This document shows, in pieces, positions 15,869 through 24,987 of a stretch of DNA of 64,000 bases. A program made the position numbers and the translations under genes. The notes beneath the pieces were generated by a model. That model was not told where the DNA came from, did no database searches, and worked only from the letters and a program-made list of their open reading frames with translations. Source of the DNA: DATEAV01 sp964575425 (GTDB lineage Bacteria > Chloroflexota > Anaerolineae > Anaerolineales > E44-bin32); contig CAZNRD010000004.1 of assembly GCA_964575425.1 (NCBI GenBank), positions 1 through 64,000 on the forward strand. Direction: 5' to 3'. Every line of letters begins with the position of its first letter. Within the stretch, counting starts at the first letter, position 1.

Positions 15869-16840
15869 TCACTCCCCGGCGAGTGCCTCTGCCCACACCG
15901 CAACCCGATCGAGTTCGGGCCCGAGGCTGTAGACGGTCAGCGAGAACGGCAGAGAGCTGCCGGGCTGCAACGGCTCGTCCCATTCGCGCACGGCGAAGCC
16001 TGCGACGGCCCCTGCGGCATCGTAGCCCACGAGCACCACTGTCATCTGGGCGGCAGGCCCAGACGCCGCTGCGTCGAGCAAGGCTTCGCCCGCAACACTC
16101 CAGCTGAGGCGATCTTGCGCAGGCTGGTTCGCACCCATTCGGACGGCCAGCGGCAGCGCGCGGGATTCGGCGCTGGCAGTCAGCGCGCTGAGGAGCACGA
16201 TCGCTGCCGAGGCGGCTTTCGGTGCCGGGGCGTCGAAGTAGGCAGCGAGCGGCAGTCCGCCGCCGGCCGGAACCTGGCGCAGCGGCGTGTGCGCCGCCTG
16301 GCTGTCCAGCGCCCTGCCTTGTTCATCCACCAGCGTGATGAGCGCCGTCACGCCTTCGACCAGAACCTCAAGCGGATTGCTCACCAAGGCCAGACACCAC
16401 AGGCCGTCACTGAGCGTCCGATAACATCGGGCCGGCGAAAGGAGAACTGAGACCGGGGTCGGCGTGGGCGCCAGCGCCGACACGGGCTGTCCCTCCGGCC
16501 CTGGGATGAGCACCGCTTGACCAATTCTCAGAAAGCGCGGGTTAATGCCTGGGTTCGCGGCCAGCAGATCCTCGAGGTCAACACCGTAGCGCAGCGCGAT
16601 GCCAAGCAGCGTCTCATTGGCGCGGACGATGTGCGCCAGCGGCGTTGGGGATGGCCCGGGCGTAACGATGGGCGGCAGGGTCGAGGTCGGCCGTGAGGGG
16701 GTCTGCGAGGCGGTTGGGGTTCGGTAGGGCGCCAGGGTCGCGCTGGCTGTGGGGGTCACCACTGGCACCTCTGCGGAGCAGGCAGACAGGAGCCCTGTCA
16801 GGGCGAGCATGATGGTCAACAACTGACCTCGGATGGGCAC
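15869..16840 (-). CDS. LysM-domain lipoprotein
   Basis: A 323-residue lipoprotein. The signal ends in LTGLLSAC (lipid Cys), followed by a Thr/Pro-rich linker and a LysM domain (about residues 68-115: VRANETLLGIALRYGV.. INPRFLRIGQAVLIP) that should bind peptidoglycan. The C-terminal 200 residues have a beta-rich look and no recognised family. The GTG at 16840 is chosen because TACAAT lies exactly 6 bases before it, so an upstream ATG would lie before the transcript start. It is divergent from the TPR gene, with the two promoter regions overlapping. Confidence 0.82.
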   Translation of the reverse strand: MPIRGQLLTIMLALTGLLSACSAEVPVVTPTASATLAPYRTPTASQTPSRPTSTLPPIVTPGPSPTPLAHIVRANETLLGIALRYGVDLEDLLAANPGINPRFLRIGQAVLIPGPEGQPVSALAPTPTPVSVLLSPARCYRTLSDGLWCLALVSNPLEVLVEGVTALITLVDEQGRALDSQAAHTPLRQVPAGGGLPLAAYFDAPAPKAASAAIVLLSALTASAESRALPLAVRMGANQPAQDRLSWSVAGEALLDAAASGPAAQMTVVLVGYDAAGAVAGFAVREWDEPLQPGSSLPFSLTVYSLGPELDRVAVWAEALAGE

Positions 16841-16846
16841 GGGCGG

Positions 16847-16852
16847 ATTGTA
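16847..16852 (-). promoter_or_regulatory. -10 element of the LysM lipoprotein, leaderless arrangement
   Basis: TACAAT on the minus strand, 6 bases before the GTG start. No good -35 is seen. Confidence 0.5.
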
Positions 16853-16869
16853 CCAAAGGTGGGGTGGCA

Positions 16870-16898
16870 TTGTGCCGACCTCCCCGCTATGCTAGACT
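16870..16898 (+). promoter_or_regulatory. Promoter of the TPR membrane protein
   Basis: -35 TTGTGC (16870-16875), 17-base spacer, -10 TAGACT (16893-16898). The start is predicted near 16905, which supports the ATG at 16920. Confidence 0.65.
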
Positions 16899-16919
16899 GT
16901 GCCACCGGGGCGTAGGGTC

Positions 16920-18869
16920 ATGGTCACCGAGTCGGCGCTCACCGAAGCCATTGCCGCCGCGCGTGCCGGAGATCGGGCACGGGCGCGCGAGATCCTGGCG
17001 CGCTTGCTCCGGGCCGATTCGGCGAACCCGGAATACTGGATCTGGATGAGCGCGGTGGTGGATTCCGAGCGCGAGAGCGTCTATTGCCTCGAGTCCGCCC
17101 TCAGCCTGGACCCCACAAACCGGGCCGCCCTGCGCGGCCTGGTGATCCTGGGTGCACGCAAGCCCGAGCAGGCCGAGATCGCTGCGGCGCGCATTCCCAA
17201 GCGCCGCGTCGTGCCGGTTGCAGCACCCCCGACCGCCGAGCGCCGCTTCAACTGGGCTCTGATGGGCGCCTCGGTGCTCGGGCTCTTCGTGCTGGCCATC
17301 GTCGGCACGGCCGCGTTTTCGCTGCTGCGTCCCCGCGGCTACATGCCCGCGCTTGCCCTGGCAACGCTGACGCCGAGCCCCAGCGCTTTACCCTTCCTCC
17401 TCACTCCCACTGCCACCCCCCTGCCGGCGTCGACGCGCATCCTGCGCACGCCAATCCCGACCGAACTGGCGGGCACCCCGATATCGGCTTTCGTCCCAGC
17501 GACGCCAACTCCCACGCCTATCCTCGGCGTGACCCCGCATCCCGGCAACCCGGCCAACGAGGCCTACATGGCGGGCGTGGCGGCCCTGGCGCGCGGCGAC
17601 TACGAAGAAGCGCTGCGCATGATGGACCAAGTGATTGACATTGATCCCTCGCTCGCCGACGCCTACTACTTTCGGGGTGAGGCGCTCCGCTTCTTGGGGC
17701 GCGGCGGCGCCGCCGCCGCCGCTTACAACAAGGCCATTTCGCTCGACCCCGACTTCGCCGCCGCCTACCTTGCGCGCGGCCGTGTGATCCTGCAGAATAA
17801 CCCCAGCGGTGATCTGCCGGTGGACTTCCAGCGCGCCCTTCAGAGCGACCCCACCCTGCTGGAGGCCCACCTCGACATCGCCTCTTACTGGGCAGGTCGG
17901 GGCGCGTGGAACCGGGTGGTGCTTGTACTCCAAGACGCCCTTCAGAAGGGCGTGCAGGCACCCATCCTCTACCTGCGCTTGAGCCAGGCGCTGATCCAGC
18001 GAAACGAATACCAGGCCGCCCTGGACTACGCCATCGAAGGCAGCGCTGGCGATCCCACCCTGCTCGAGGGCTATCTCGCCGTTGGTCGCGCCTACGTCGA
18101 ACTTGAGGTCTACTCCGACGCTCTGTGGCCCTTGCAGACCTACACGGCCTACCGCCCCGACGACGCGGTGGGCTGGACCTATCTCGCGCGCGCCCTGTTC
18201 GCCCTCGGCGCCATTGATCAATCCCTCGATGCTGTTGATCGAGCGCTGTCGCTGAACTCGCGCTACGCCCCGGCTTACCTTGCCCGGGGTCTCATGCGCA
18301 TCGAGAAAGGCGACTACCAGGGTGCCCTCAGCGACATGCTCCAGGCGCAACGCTACGGGGCCGAGACCTTCTGGCTGACCCTGGGATTGGCCAAGGCATA
18401 CTTACATGTCGGCAATCGCGTCGAAGCCACTCGCTACGTCGCTGAGGCACTCCGAACCGCCCCTTCGGCGCGCGACCGCGCTGAAGCCTATGCCATAAGG
18501 GCGCTCCTCGCCGAGACCCTGAAGCCTCCGGCCATCGAAGCCGCCATCCGAGACTGGAACTATGTCCTCGACATCCCAGACATCCGTCCCGCCACACGAG
18601 CACTGGCGGAGTCCCGCCTGATCGAACTGCAGGGCGGCCCAACCCGCACTCCGACCCTCTCACCGACTCCCAGCCTGCCGGCGACCCAGACCGCAACTGC
18701 AACGCCGACACCGACTCTCGGGACACCTGTAACGCCCACCCCAACAGCAACCGTCGGCACCCCGAGCACGCCCACGGCGACCCAGACCGCGACCCCGACG
18801 CGCACCCCAACGCCCTTCAGAACGCCTCAGCCCACACGCACCCCCACTCGACCGTACAACCCCGAATGA
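16920..18869 (+). CDS. Membrane-anchored TPR protein with Thr/Pro-rich tail
   Basis: A 649-residue protein: cytoplasmic N-terminal TPR-like helices (about 1-70), one membrane segment (about 112-132), a Thr/Pro-rich linker (about 145-205), then about ten tetratricopeptide repeats (about 210-550, with motifs such as ADAYYFRGEALRFLGR and PAYLARGLMRIEKGDY). A strongly repetitive Thr-Pro tail ends the protein (about 575-649). TPR proteins scaffold complexes; the partner is unknown. The extracytoplasmic position of the main TPR array is inferred from the single membrane span. It stands alone between divergent and unrelated genes. Confidence 0.85.
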   Translation: MVTESALTEAIAAARAGDRARAREILARLLRADSANPEYWIWMSAVVDSERESVYCLESALSLDPTNRAALRGLVILGARKPEQAEIAAARIPKRRVVPVAAPPTAERRFNWALMGASVLGLFVLAIVGTAAFSLLRPRGYMPALALATLTPSPSALPFLLTPTATPLPASTRILRTPIPTELAGTPISAFVPATPTPTPILGVTPHPGNPANEAYMAGVAALARGDYEEALRMMDQVIDIDPSLADAYYFRGEALRFLGRGGAAAAAYNKAISLDPDFAAAYLARGRVILQNNPSGDLPVDFQRALQSDPTLLEAHLDIASYWAGRGAWNRVVLVLQDALQKGVQAPILYLRLSQALIQRNEYQAALDYAIEGSAGDPTLLEGYLAVGRAYVELEVYSDALWPLQTYTAYRPDDAVGWTYLARALFALGAIDQSLDAVDRALSLNSRYAPAYLARGLMRIEKGDYQGALSDMLQAQRYGAETFWLTLGLAKAYLHVGNRVEATRYVAEALRTAPSARDRAEAYAIRALLAETLKPPAIEAAIRDWNYVLDIPDIRPATRALAESRLIELQGGPTRTPTLSPTPSLPATQTATATPTPTLGTPVTPTPTATVGTPSTPTATQTATPTRTPTPFRTPQPTRTPTRPYNPE

Positions 18870-19058
18870 GGTCCTCAGGCGGCGCGCACAAGGTCGGACA
18901 GGAGAGCCTCGATTCCCGGAGACCTCCGCCGCACTTGCCAGGCCGCCGTTGGGTCAGGGCACGGTGGCACACAAGCGCAGGTTTCGAACGTTCACCGTGC
19001 CAGCGCCTCGCCTCCCCGCGTCAAGTCAAATGACAGGATTCGAGGGGACGCGGCTCCC

Positions 19059-19087
19059 TGGACAGGGGGCCCACTCTCGACTAGAAT
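19059..19087 (+). promoter_or_regulatory. rpsT promoter
   Basis: -35 TGGACA (19059-19064), 17-base spacer, -10 TAGAAT (19082-19087). The start is predicted near 19094, about 32 bases before rpsT. Confidence 0.65.
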
Positions 19088-19125
19088 GGCCACTGGCCTG
19101 TTGACCGCACTGCAGGAGGTAGAAG

Positions 19126-19392
19126 TTGGCCAATACTCGATCTGCTAAGAAGCGCATGCGGCAGAACCAGAAGCGGCGGCTTCGCAACCGCATAGTGCGC
19201 ACGCGGGCGCGCACGGCCGTTCGGCGCGGCCGCCAGGCGATCGAAACGGGCGATCTCGATGCCGCCAAGGTGGCTCTCAAGGCTGTCAGCGAGCTGGACC
19301 GGGCGGCCGTGAAGGGCGTCATCCATCCCAACAACGCCGCTCGCCGCAAGAGCCGCCTGATGAAGCGGCTGGCCAAGGCTCAGAAGCCCTGA
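19126..19392 (+). CDS. rpsT: 30S ribosomal protein S20
   Basis: This 88-residue basic protein matches bS20, which binds 16S rRNA early in 30S assembly: ANTRSAKKRMRQNQKRR at the start and the ending INPxNAARRKSRLMKRL-like HPNNAARRKSRLMKRLAK. The start codon is TTG, supported by a perfect AGGAGG 6 bases upstream. A TTG start on S20 is also known in other bacteria. A perfect inverted repeat follows the gene. Confidence 0.97.
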   Translation: MANTRSAKKRMRQNQKRRLRNRIVRTRARTAVRRGRQAIETGDLDAAKVALKAVSELDRAAVKGVIHPNNAARRKSRLMKRLAKAQKP

Positions 19393-19416
19393 CCCCTGGC
19401 GCCTGGACCGCAGAGC

Positions 19417-19447
19417 ACACGACGCACGCGCGCGTGCGTCGTGTTTG
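19417..19447 (+). terminator. Strong inverted repeat after rpsT
   Basis: A perfect palindrome with 14-base arms (ACACGACGCACGCG and its complement, 19417-19444) is followed by TTTGCGT. It is a likely terminator for rpsT although the U tract is short. Confidence 0.65.
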
Positions 19448-19470
19448 CGTCCTCCACGAAGAGCGCATGC

Positions 19471-19476
19471 TATAAT
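19471..19476 (+). promoter_or_regulatory. -10 element of the argS operon
   Basis: TATAAT, with a possible TTGCGT at an over-long spacing of 20. It gives a leader of about 90 nt before argS, in which no riboswitch family was recognised. Confidence 0.45.
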
Positions 19477-19573
19477 CCTGCCGCCTGAGCAATGTGCTTT
19501 CAGGTGCAACTGCGGGCAGGGCTGGAAGCAGCCTGGAATCGGCATCCCCCAGAGGCAGTGACGCGGAGGCGCC

Positions 19574-21376
19574 TTGTTTGACGTCGAGCTCGAGGCAGTC
19601 TCAACCGAAGTGCGCTCCGCGCTGGACACGCTTGACCTGCCACAGCCTGCTAGGATCGAATGGACCCCTATCCCCTTCAGCGGGCAGTGGGGGATGGGCA
19701 CGCCCTCCTGCTTCCAGGTGGCCGCGGCAGAGGCTCGAACTCGCGACGTCGGCGATGTGAGGCAGCGGGCCGCCGCGATCGCCCATCTGGTGGCCCGCGA
19801 GGTCCGTCTCCCGCCGGGCCTTTCACGTCTGGAAGCAGACGGTGCCTACCTCAACCTGTACTTCGACTCCGCCTCGTACGCCGGGCGCGTGGTCGATACG
19901 GTGCTGGCCCAGGGCAGCGATTTCGGCCGCGGTGCACCCAAGGGTGAGCGCGTCATGGTCGAATACGCCCAGCCCAACACGCATCACTCCTTCCACATCG
20001 GCCATGCCCGCAACGCCGTACTCGGCGAGTCCCTGGCCCGCCTGGTCGAGTTCGCTGGCTTCGAGGCCATCCGCGCCTCGTACCCCGGCGACATCGGGCT
20101 GGGTGTGATCACTGTGCTCTGGGCCTATCTCAAGTTCTACCGCGGCCAGGAACCAGAGGACCTGCACGAACGCGGCCAGTGGCTGCTCAGGATCTACGCC
20201 GAGGCAACCGCCCTGCTCGCCCCCAGCGAGGGTGAAACCCCTGAGCAGGCGGCCCGACGCCAGGCCTACGAAGCCGAGCGCCGCGACCTCTACCGCCGCT
20301 GGGACGCCGGCGAGCCCGAGGTGCGCGAGCTCTGGCAGAGAACGCGCCAGTGGAGCCTGGACGAGCTGCAAGACATCCTCAACATGCTCGACATTCACAT
20401 CGACGTCTTCTTCTTCGAGAGCGAGGTCGAAGAGGAGGCTAAGGCCATCGTCGACGAGCTGATCGCCCGCGGCATCGCCGAGGATGAGCGGCCGGACGGC
20501 CCGGTCATTGTGCGCATCGATGAGAAGCTCGGGCTGAAGAAGGAGAAGTGCCGCACGGCCGTCGTGCTGCGCAGCGACGGCACCACCCTCTACCTGACGA
20601 AGGACCTGGCCCTTGCCAAGCGCAAGTTCGAGCGCCACGGCGTCGACCGTTCGGTGTATGTGGTCGACGTGCGCCAGAGCCTGCACTTCCAGCAGGTGTT
20701 CAAGATTCTGGAACTCTATGGCTTCCCGCAGGCCGCCAAGTGTCACCATCTCGCCTACGGGTTTGTCACCCTGCCGGAAGGGGCGATGTCGGCGCGGCGC
20801 GGAAACGTCGTCCTCTTCAAAGACGTGGCCGATGAGGCCGAGCGGCGCGTGCTTGCCACCATCGCCGAGAAGAACCCCGAGCTGCCTCAGGCACAGCGAT
20901 CAGAAGTCGCCCGCAAGGTTGGGCTGGGCGCGCTCACCTATGCCTTGCTCGCCGTCGACAACGTCAGGGACATCGTCTTCGACTGGGACAGCGCCCTCAG
21001 CCTCGAAGGCCAGTCGGCTCCCTACATCCAGAACGCGCACGTGCGCGCCAACAGCATCCTGCGAAAGGCGGGCTCCCTTCCCACGCACGCTTCGTTCCAG
21101 TACCCGCTCCAGCCACTGGAAATCGAGCTGATCGACCGAATCTCACGCTTCCCCGGGGTCGTGCAGCAGGCTGCCCTCGAGTACAAACCGCTCCTGATGG
21201 CCAACTACGCCTTTGAGCTGGCCAGGACCTTTCACAGCTTCTACCACGCGGTGCCTGTCCTGCAGGCCGAGACCGAAATCATGCGAGACGCTCGCCTCCG
21301 TCTCACCGCCGCCGCCCGCCAGACGCTGGCCAACGCCTTGCACCTGCTGGCCATTCGGGCACCCGACGTCATGTAG
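19574..21376 (+). CDS. argS: Arginyl-tRNA synthetase
   Basis: A 600-residue class I synthetase. An N-terminal additional domain (about 1-105) precedes the Rossmann core with the HIGH signature (HIGHARN, about 142-148). The KMSKS-like loop reads AMSARRGN, so the first Lys is Ala; a degenerate loop is known in many ArgRS. A C-terminal DALR anticodon-binding domain ends the protein. Start is TTG with GGAGGC upstream. It heads an operon with the COG2403 GTPase and a DNA methyltransferase (gaps of 29 and 17 bases). Confidence 0.96.
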   Translation: MFDVELEAVSTEVRSALDTLDLPQPARIEWTPIPFSGQWGMGTPSCFQVAAAEARTRDVGDVRQRAAAIAHLVAREVRLPPGLSRLEADGAYLNLYFDSASYAGRVVDTVLAQGSDFGRGAPKGERVMVEYAQPNTHHSFHIGHARNAVLGESLARLVEFAGFEAIRASYPGDIGLGVITVLWAYLKFYRGQEPEDLHERGQWLLRIYAEATALLAPSEGETPEQAARRQAYEAERRDLYRRWDAGEPEVRELWQRTRQWSLDELQDILNMLDIHIDVFFFESEVEEEAKAIVDELIARGIAEDERPDGPVIVRIDEKLGLKKEKCRTAVVLRSDGTTLYLTKDLALAKRKFERHGVDRSVYVVDVRQSLHFQQVFKILELYGFPQAAKCHHLAYGFVTLPEGAMSARRGNVVLFKDVADEAERRVLATIAEKNPELPQAQRSEVARKVGLGALTYALLAVDNVRDIVFDWDSALSLEGQSAPYIQNAHVRANSILRKAGSLPTHASFQYPLQPLEIELIDRISRFPGVVQQAALEYKPLLMANYAFELARTFHSFYHAVPVLQAETEIMRDARLRLTAAARQTLANALHLLAIRAPDVM

Positions 21377-21405
21377 CCCCGCCTACAAGGAGGCAGCAAA
21401 CACGG

Positions 21406-22728
21406 ATGGACCGTCAACGAGTGATCATCATGGGCGCAGCCGGGCGCGATTTCCACAACTTCAACGTCCACTTTCGCGACAATCCGGCATACGAAGTCGT
21501 CGCCTTCACCGCCACCCAGATTCCCAACATCGAAGGACGGTGCTATCCCCCTGAGCTGGCCGGCAAGCTCTACCCCCACGGAATCCCCATCCGGCCTGAG
21601 ACGGAACTGCCGGACCTGATCCAGCAAGAGCATCCGCATCAGGTGGTTTTCGCCTACAGCGATGTTTCGCACGCCTACGTGATGCACAAGGCTTCGCTGG
21701 TCTTGGCTGCCGGCCCCGACTTCCGCCTGATGGGTCCTGATTCCACCCAGCTCCGGTCTGGCCGCCCCGTCGTCGCCGTCTGCGCCGCCCGCACCGGCAG
21801 CGGCAAGAGTCAGACCTCGCGACGCGTGGCAGGCGCCCTGCGCGACCTCGGCTACCGCGTGGCCGCCATGCGCCATCCCATGCCCTACGGCGACCTCCTG
21901 CGCCAGGCCGTCCAGCGTTTCGCCACCTACGAGGACCTCGAGGCGGGCAACTGCACCATCGAGGAACGCGAAGAGTACGAACCCCACATCGAGCGCGGCG
22001 TCATCGTGTTCGCCGGCGTTGACTACGAGCGCATCCTACGGCAGGCCGAGGGGGAAGTGGACATCGTCCTGTGGGATGGCGGCAACAACGACCTCCCCTT
22101 CCTCAAGCCGGACCTGCACATCGTCGTGGTCGATCCTCATCGTCCCGGGCACGAGACCAACTACCACCCGGGCGAGGCAAACGTGCGCGCCGCCGATGTC
22201 ATCGTCGTCAACAAGGTCGACACGGCCATCCCGGAGCACATCACGCAAGTACGAGAGAACGTGCGTGCGGTCAATCCCCGGGCGATCATCATTGACGCTG
22301 CTTCACCCATCTTCCTCGAGGACCCGCAGGCCGTGCGCGGCAAGCGCGTCCTCGTGGTCGAAGACGGCCCCACCCTCACCCACGGCGAGATGGCCTACGG
22401 CGCCGGGTGGGTGGCAGCCCAGCGGTTCGGCGCCGCCGAGATCGTCGACCCGCGGCCGTACGCCATGGGCAGCATCGCCGAAACCTACAAGAAGTACCCC
22501 TCGACCGGAGCCGTCCTGCCTGCCATGGGATATGGCGATGCTCAGATGCGCGAGCTGGAACAGACGATCAACAACGCCCGCGCCGACCTGGTGATCATCG
22601 GCACGCCGACCGACCTTGGCCGCCTGCTCGACCTGAACAAACCTGCCCAGCGAGTCCGCTACGAGCTCCAGGAGGTCGGCCACCCCACACTGGCTGAGAT
22701 CCTTGAGCAGCGCTTCGGGCGCAAGTAG
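21406..22728 (+). CDS. COG2403 P-loop GTPase, cyclic 2,3-diphosphoglycerate synthetase-like
   Basis: This 440-residue protein matches the group typified by archaeal cyclic 2,3-diphosphoglycerate synthetase. An N-terminal Rossmann-like domain opens with VIIMGAAGRDFHNFN, then a P-loop ARTGSGKSQTSR (near 128-139) and downstream motifs typical of this group (WDGGNNDLPF, VVVDPHRPGHE, VVNKVD). In bacteria the true substrate is unproven, so the name describes homology only. AAGGAGG lies upstream of the ATG. It sits between argS and a DNA methyltransferase in one operon. Confidence 0.82.
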   Translation: MDRQRVIIMGAAGRDFHNFNVHFRDNPAYEVVAFTATQIPNIEGRCYPPELAGKLYPHGIPIRPETELPDLIQQEHPHQVVFAYSDVSHAYVMHKASLVLAAGPDFRLMGPDSTQLRSGRPVVAVCAARTGSGKSQTSRRVAGALRDLGYRVAAMRHPMPYGDLLRQAVQRFATYEDLEAGNCTIEEREEYEPHIERGVIVFAGVDYERILRQAEGEVDIVLWDGGNNDLPFLKPDLHIVVVDPHRPGHETNYHPGEANVRAADVIVVNKVDTAIPEHITQVRENVRAVNPRAIIIDAASPIFLEDPQAVRGKRVLVVEDGPTLTHGEMAYGAGWVAAQRFGAAEIVDPRPYAMGSIAETYKKYPSTGAVLPAMGYGDAQMRELEQTINNARADLVIIGTPTDLGRLLDLNKPAQRVRYELQEVGHPTLAEILEQRFGRK

Positions 22729-22745
22729 GCACCTCAGGATGACCC

Positions 22746-24029
22746 ATGGCCCGCCGGCGCAGCCGCCCCTTCGCCCGCCTCGAGTGGGACCGCGCCCAGC
22801 CCGCGCCCACGGCCCCTGCCCGACTTCAGCGCCTTTCCGTCGCTGGCACTCACGCTGATGATGACTCGTGCGCCGAACAGGCCTCCCGCCTGATCCTGGG
22901 GGACAACCTCCCGGTCATGGAGGCGCTGCTGCAGGAGTACGAGGGGCGGATCGGCCTGATCTATGCCGACCCGCCCTTCTTCTCGGGAAAGAGGTACCCC
23001 ACCCGCATCGGCCGCGGCGAGGACTCGCGCCATCCCCAGTCATGGAAGATGGCCGACGGATACGATGACAGCTGGCCCCAGGATGCCGACTACCTCGACA
23101 TGCTGCTCCCGCGCCTCGAGCGCATGCACCGCCTGCTCTCTCCTACGGGCACACTCTACCTGCACCTCGACTGGCACGCCTCAGCTTACGGCCGCCTACT
23201 GCTCGACGAAGTCTTCGGCCCCGATCGCTTCTTGAACGAGATCGTCTGGGTCTACCACGGACCATCGCCCATCCGCTCTGCGTTCAAGCGCAAACACGAT
23301 ACCATCCTTGTCTACACCAAGGGCGACCGCTACACCTTCAACGCCGACGCCGTCCGCCTCCCATACCACCCGGCCACGGTCAGGACCTTCGCCGGCTCCC
23401 CTCGCGCCGGTTTTGGCAAGACGCCGGATCTGGCGAGGGGGAAAGTCCCGGAGGACTGGTGGTATTTCCCGGTCGTGGCCAGGCTGCACCGTGAACGCAC
23501 GGGCTTCCCGACGCAGAAACCCGAGGCCCTGCTGCGCCGCATTGTGCTGGCCTCCAGCAACTCAGGGGACTGGGTGGCTGACTTCTTCTGCGGCTCTGGC
23601 ACGCTTCCCGTCGTCGCCTCCCACCTCGGGCGACCCTGGTTGGCGTGCGACCGTTCCCCGCTGGCCCTCCTGACGACCTATCGCCGCCTGCTGCTTTGCA
23701 AGGTGAATCTGTCCAGGATTGATGTGTGGGCCGCTGAGGAACTCGCGGCGCCGGGCGGGCTGCGCGTGCACCTTGTACGCGGGGATTCCGGCTGGGAGGC
23801 ACGTCTGGCCTCTCTCGAGCCCGGGCTCCCCTTCCCCGACGCCGTTGAGATGTGGGAAGTCGATTGGGATTATGACGGCCAGACGTTGCGCAGCCGTGCC
23901 CAGGCAGTTCGTCCGTGGCGCAGCGAGACCATCAACCTCGCTCTCAGCATCCCCGGCCCGGTTGGCCTCGTGGCCGCCCGCGCCTTCGACACGCAGGGCA
24001 GGATGTATTTCGGCCTGGCATCGTCGTAG
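22746..24029 (+). CDS. Orphan beta-class DNA methyltransferase (N6-adenine or N4-cytosine)
   Basis: This 427-residue protein has motif IV ADPPF (near 76-80) before motif I DFFCGSGTLP (near 279-288), the order of beta-class amino-methyltransferases such as type III Mod subunits. The TQKPEALL motif that precedes motif I is also present. There is no restriction endonuclease, specificity subunit or Vsr gene next to it, and it lies in a housekeeping operon behind argS. This suggests a resident orphan methyltransferase. The last 110 residues are a separate domain of unknown role. Recognition site unknown. Confidence 0.88.
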   Translation: MARRRSRPFARLEWDRAQPAPTAPARLQRLSVAGTHADDDSCAEQASRLILGDNLPVMEALLQEYEGRIGLIYADPPFFSGKRYPTRIGRGEDSRHPQSWKMADGYDDSWPQDADYLDMLLPRLERMHRLLSPTGTLYLHLDWHASAYGRLLLDEVFGPDRFLNEIVWVYHGPSPIRSAFKRKHDTILVYTKGDRYTFNADAVRLPYHPATVRTFAGSPRAGFGKTPDLARGKVPEDWWYFPVVARLHRERTGFPTQKPEALLRRIVLASSNSGDWVADFFCGSGTLPVVASHLGRPWLACDRSPLALLTTYRRLLLCKVNLSRIDVWAAEELAAPGGLRVHLVRGDSGWEARLASLEPGLPFPDAVEMWEVDWDYDGQTLRSRAQAVRPWRSETINLALSIPGPVGLVAARAFDTQGRMYFGLASS

Positions 24030-24046
24030 GAGAAGGGCAATCTAGG

Positions 24047-24083
24047 AAAAAGCAAGAGCGCCCCCGCAGGAGGCGCTCTTGCT
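24047..24083 (-). terminator. Intrinsic terminator of the response regulator gene
   Basis: Twelve-base arms AGCAAGAGCGCC and GGCGCTCTTGCT (24051-24083) are followed on the minus strand by TTTTTCC. It lies 14 bases past the stop of the regulator and may also work on the plus strand for the methyltransferase. Confidence 0.85.
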
Positions 24084-24096
24084 GCTGCTCCAGCTC

Positions 24097-24768
24097 TCAG
24101 GTCGTCTCCGGAAGGTCGAGGCGATAGCCGACGCCGCGGATCGTCTTGAGGAAGCGCGGATGCCTCGGATCTGGCTCGATGGCGCGCCGCAGCCAGCTCA
24201 TGTGCACATCCAGCGTTCGCGTGTCGCCGGTGTAGTCTGTATGCCAGACCTGACGGATGAGCGTCTGGCGCGAGAGGAGCCGGCCGGGGTTCTGTAGAAA
24301 GACCTCGAGTAGGCGAGCCTGCTTGGAAGTGAGACGGGATTCGCGGCCCATGCACTTGAGCCGGCGCTGTGCCAGGTTAAGGGATATCGGCCCCACCACC
24401 AGCCCGTAGCGATCATCGCCGGGGAGGAAGCGAGCCACGCGGTTGAGCAGTTTGCGCGGTGTGAAAGGTTGGACGAGCGTCAGGTTGGCGCCGCTCGCTG
24501 GATCGGGCTGCGTCCCGGCCGGAGCCACCAGGATGATCGGCAGCCCGTTCAGTCGGGCGCGCGCCGCCCGGCACATCCTGGTCCCGCGCGTCAACATCGA
24601 GGCGGCATCCAGGATGACAACATCCGGGGGCCTCTTGGAGGCCAGCTCCAGGGCATCTTCCAGCGCGTGGCGCACCAGCACGTGGTAGCCCTTCTTTTCC
24701 AGAGCGGGCGCGAAGGAAGGCGCACTTGCCCGGCCGCTCTCGATCAGCAGGACACTGGCTACGGTCAT
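24097..24768 (-). CDS. OmpR-type winged-helix regulator with degenerate receiver
   Basis: A 223-residue protein with an N-terminal receiver-like domain (about 1-115) and a C-terminal OmpR/PhoB winged helix (about 125-220, SRQTLIRQVWH and RTLDVHMSWLRR). The receiver keeps the phospho-acceptor-like Asp in VVILDAAS. The acidic pair near the N-terminus reads ES, and the conserved Lys is replaced in LVQPF. Phosphorylation is therefore doubtful. The ATG at 24768 is chosen because a TATAAT at 24826-24831 lies inside any longer frame. No partner kinase is adjacent. Confidence 0.88.
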   Translation of the reverse strand: MTVASVLLIESGRASAPSFAPALEKKGYHVLVRHALEDALELASKRPPDVVILDAASMLTRGTRMCRAARARLNGLPIILVAPAGTQPDPASGANLTLVQPFTPRKLLNRVARFLPGDDRYGLVVGPISLNLAQRRLKCMGRESRLTSKQARLLEVFLQNPGRLLSRQTLIRQVWHTDYTGDTRTLDVHMSWLRRAIEPDPRHPRFLKTIRGVGYRLDLPETT

Positions 24769-24825
24769 GAAGGGGGATCCGGCAAAACAGACGGTCGCCC
24801 GCGGGCGGTCGATTCGTCGCCTGTC

Positions 24826-24831
24826 ATTATA
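24826..24831 (-). promoter_or_regulatory. -10 element of the winged-helix regulator
   Basis: TATAAT on the minus strand. A partial -35 (TGACTC) lies about 17 bases upstream. The predicted leader is about 50 nt. Confidence 0.45.
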
Positions 24832-24948
24832 CCTCGATCCGCAAGAGGGAGTCATGTGACATTAGTCGCATCACGGTGCCTCCCACGCGCGTTCGCTCAT
24901 GCCGAGGGAAAGCATCCCCTTTCCGCAGGCCGCAGCCACCAACTTGCG

Positions 24949-24977
24949 TTGTGACCTCACGCCGCCCTTACTATAAT
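24949..24977 (+). promoter_or_regulatory. Promoter of the PfkB-M20 operon
   Basis: -35 TTGTGA (24949-24954), 17-base spacer, consensus -10 TATAAT (24972-24977). The start codon follows 10 bases later, so the leader is at most a few bases. Confidence 0.75.
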
Positions 24978-24987
24978 TCGATGCGGG

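Noticed and set aside
18640..18866. Second repeat array
   Set aside because: These are Thr/Pro codons of the TPR protein tail, not a separate element.
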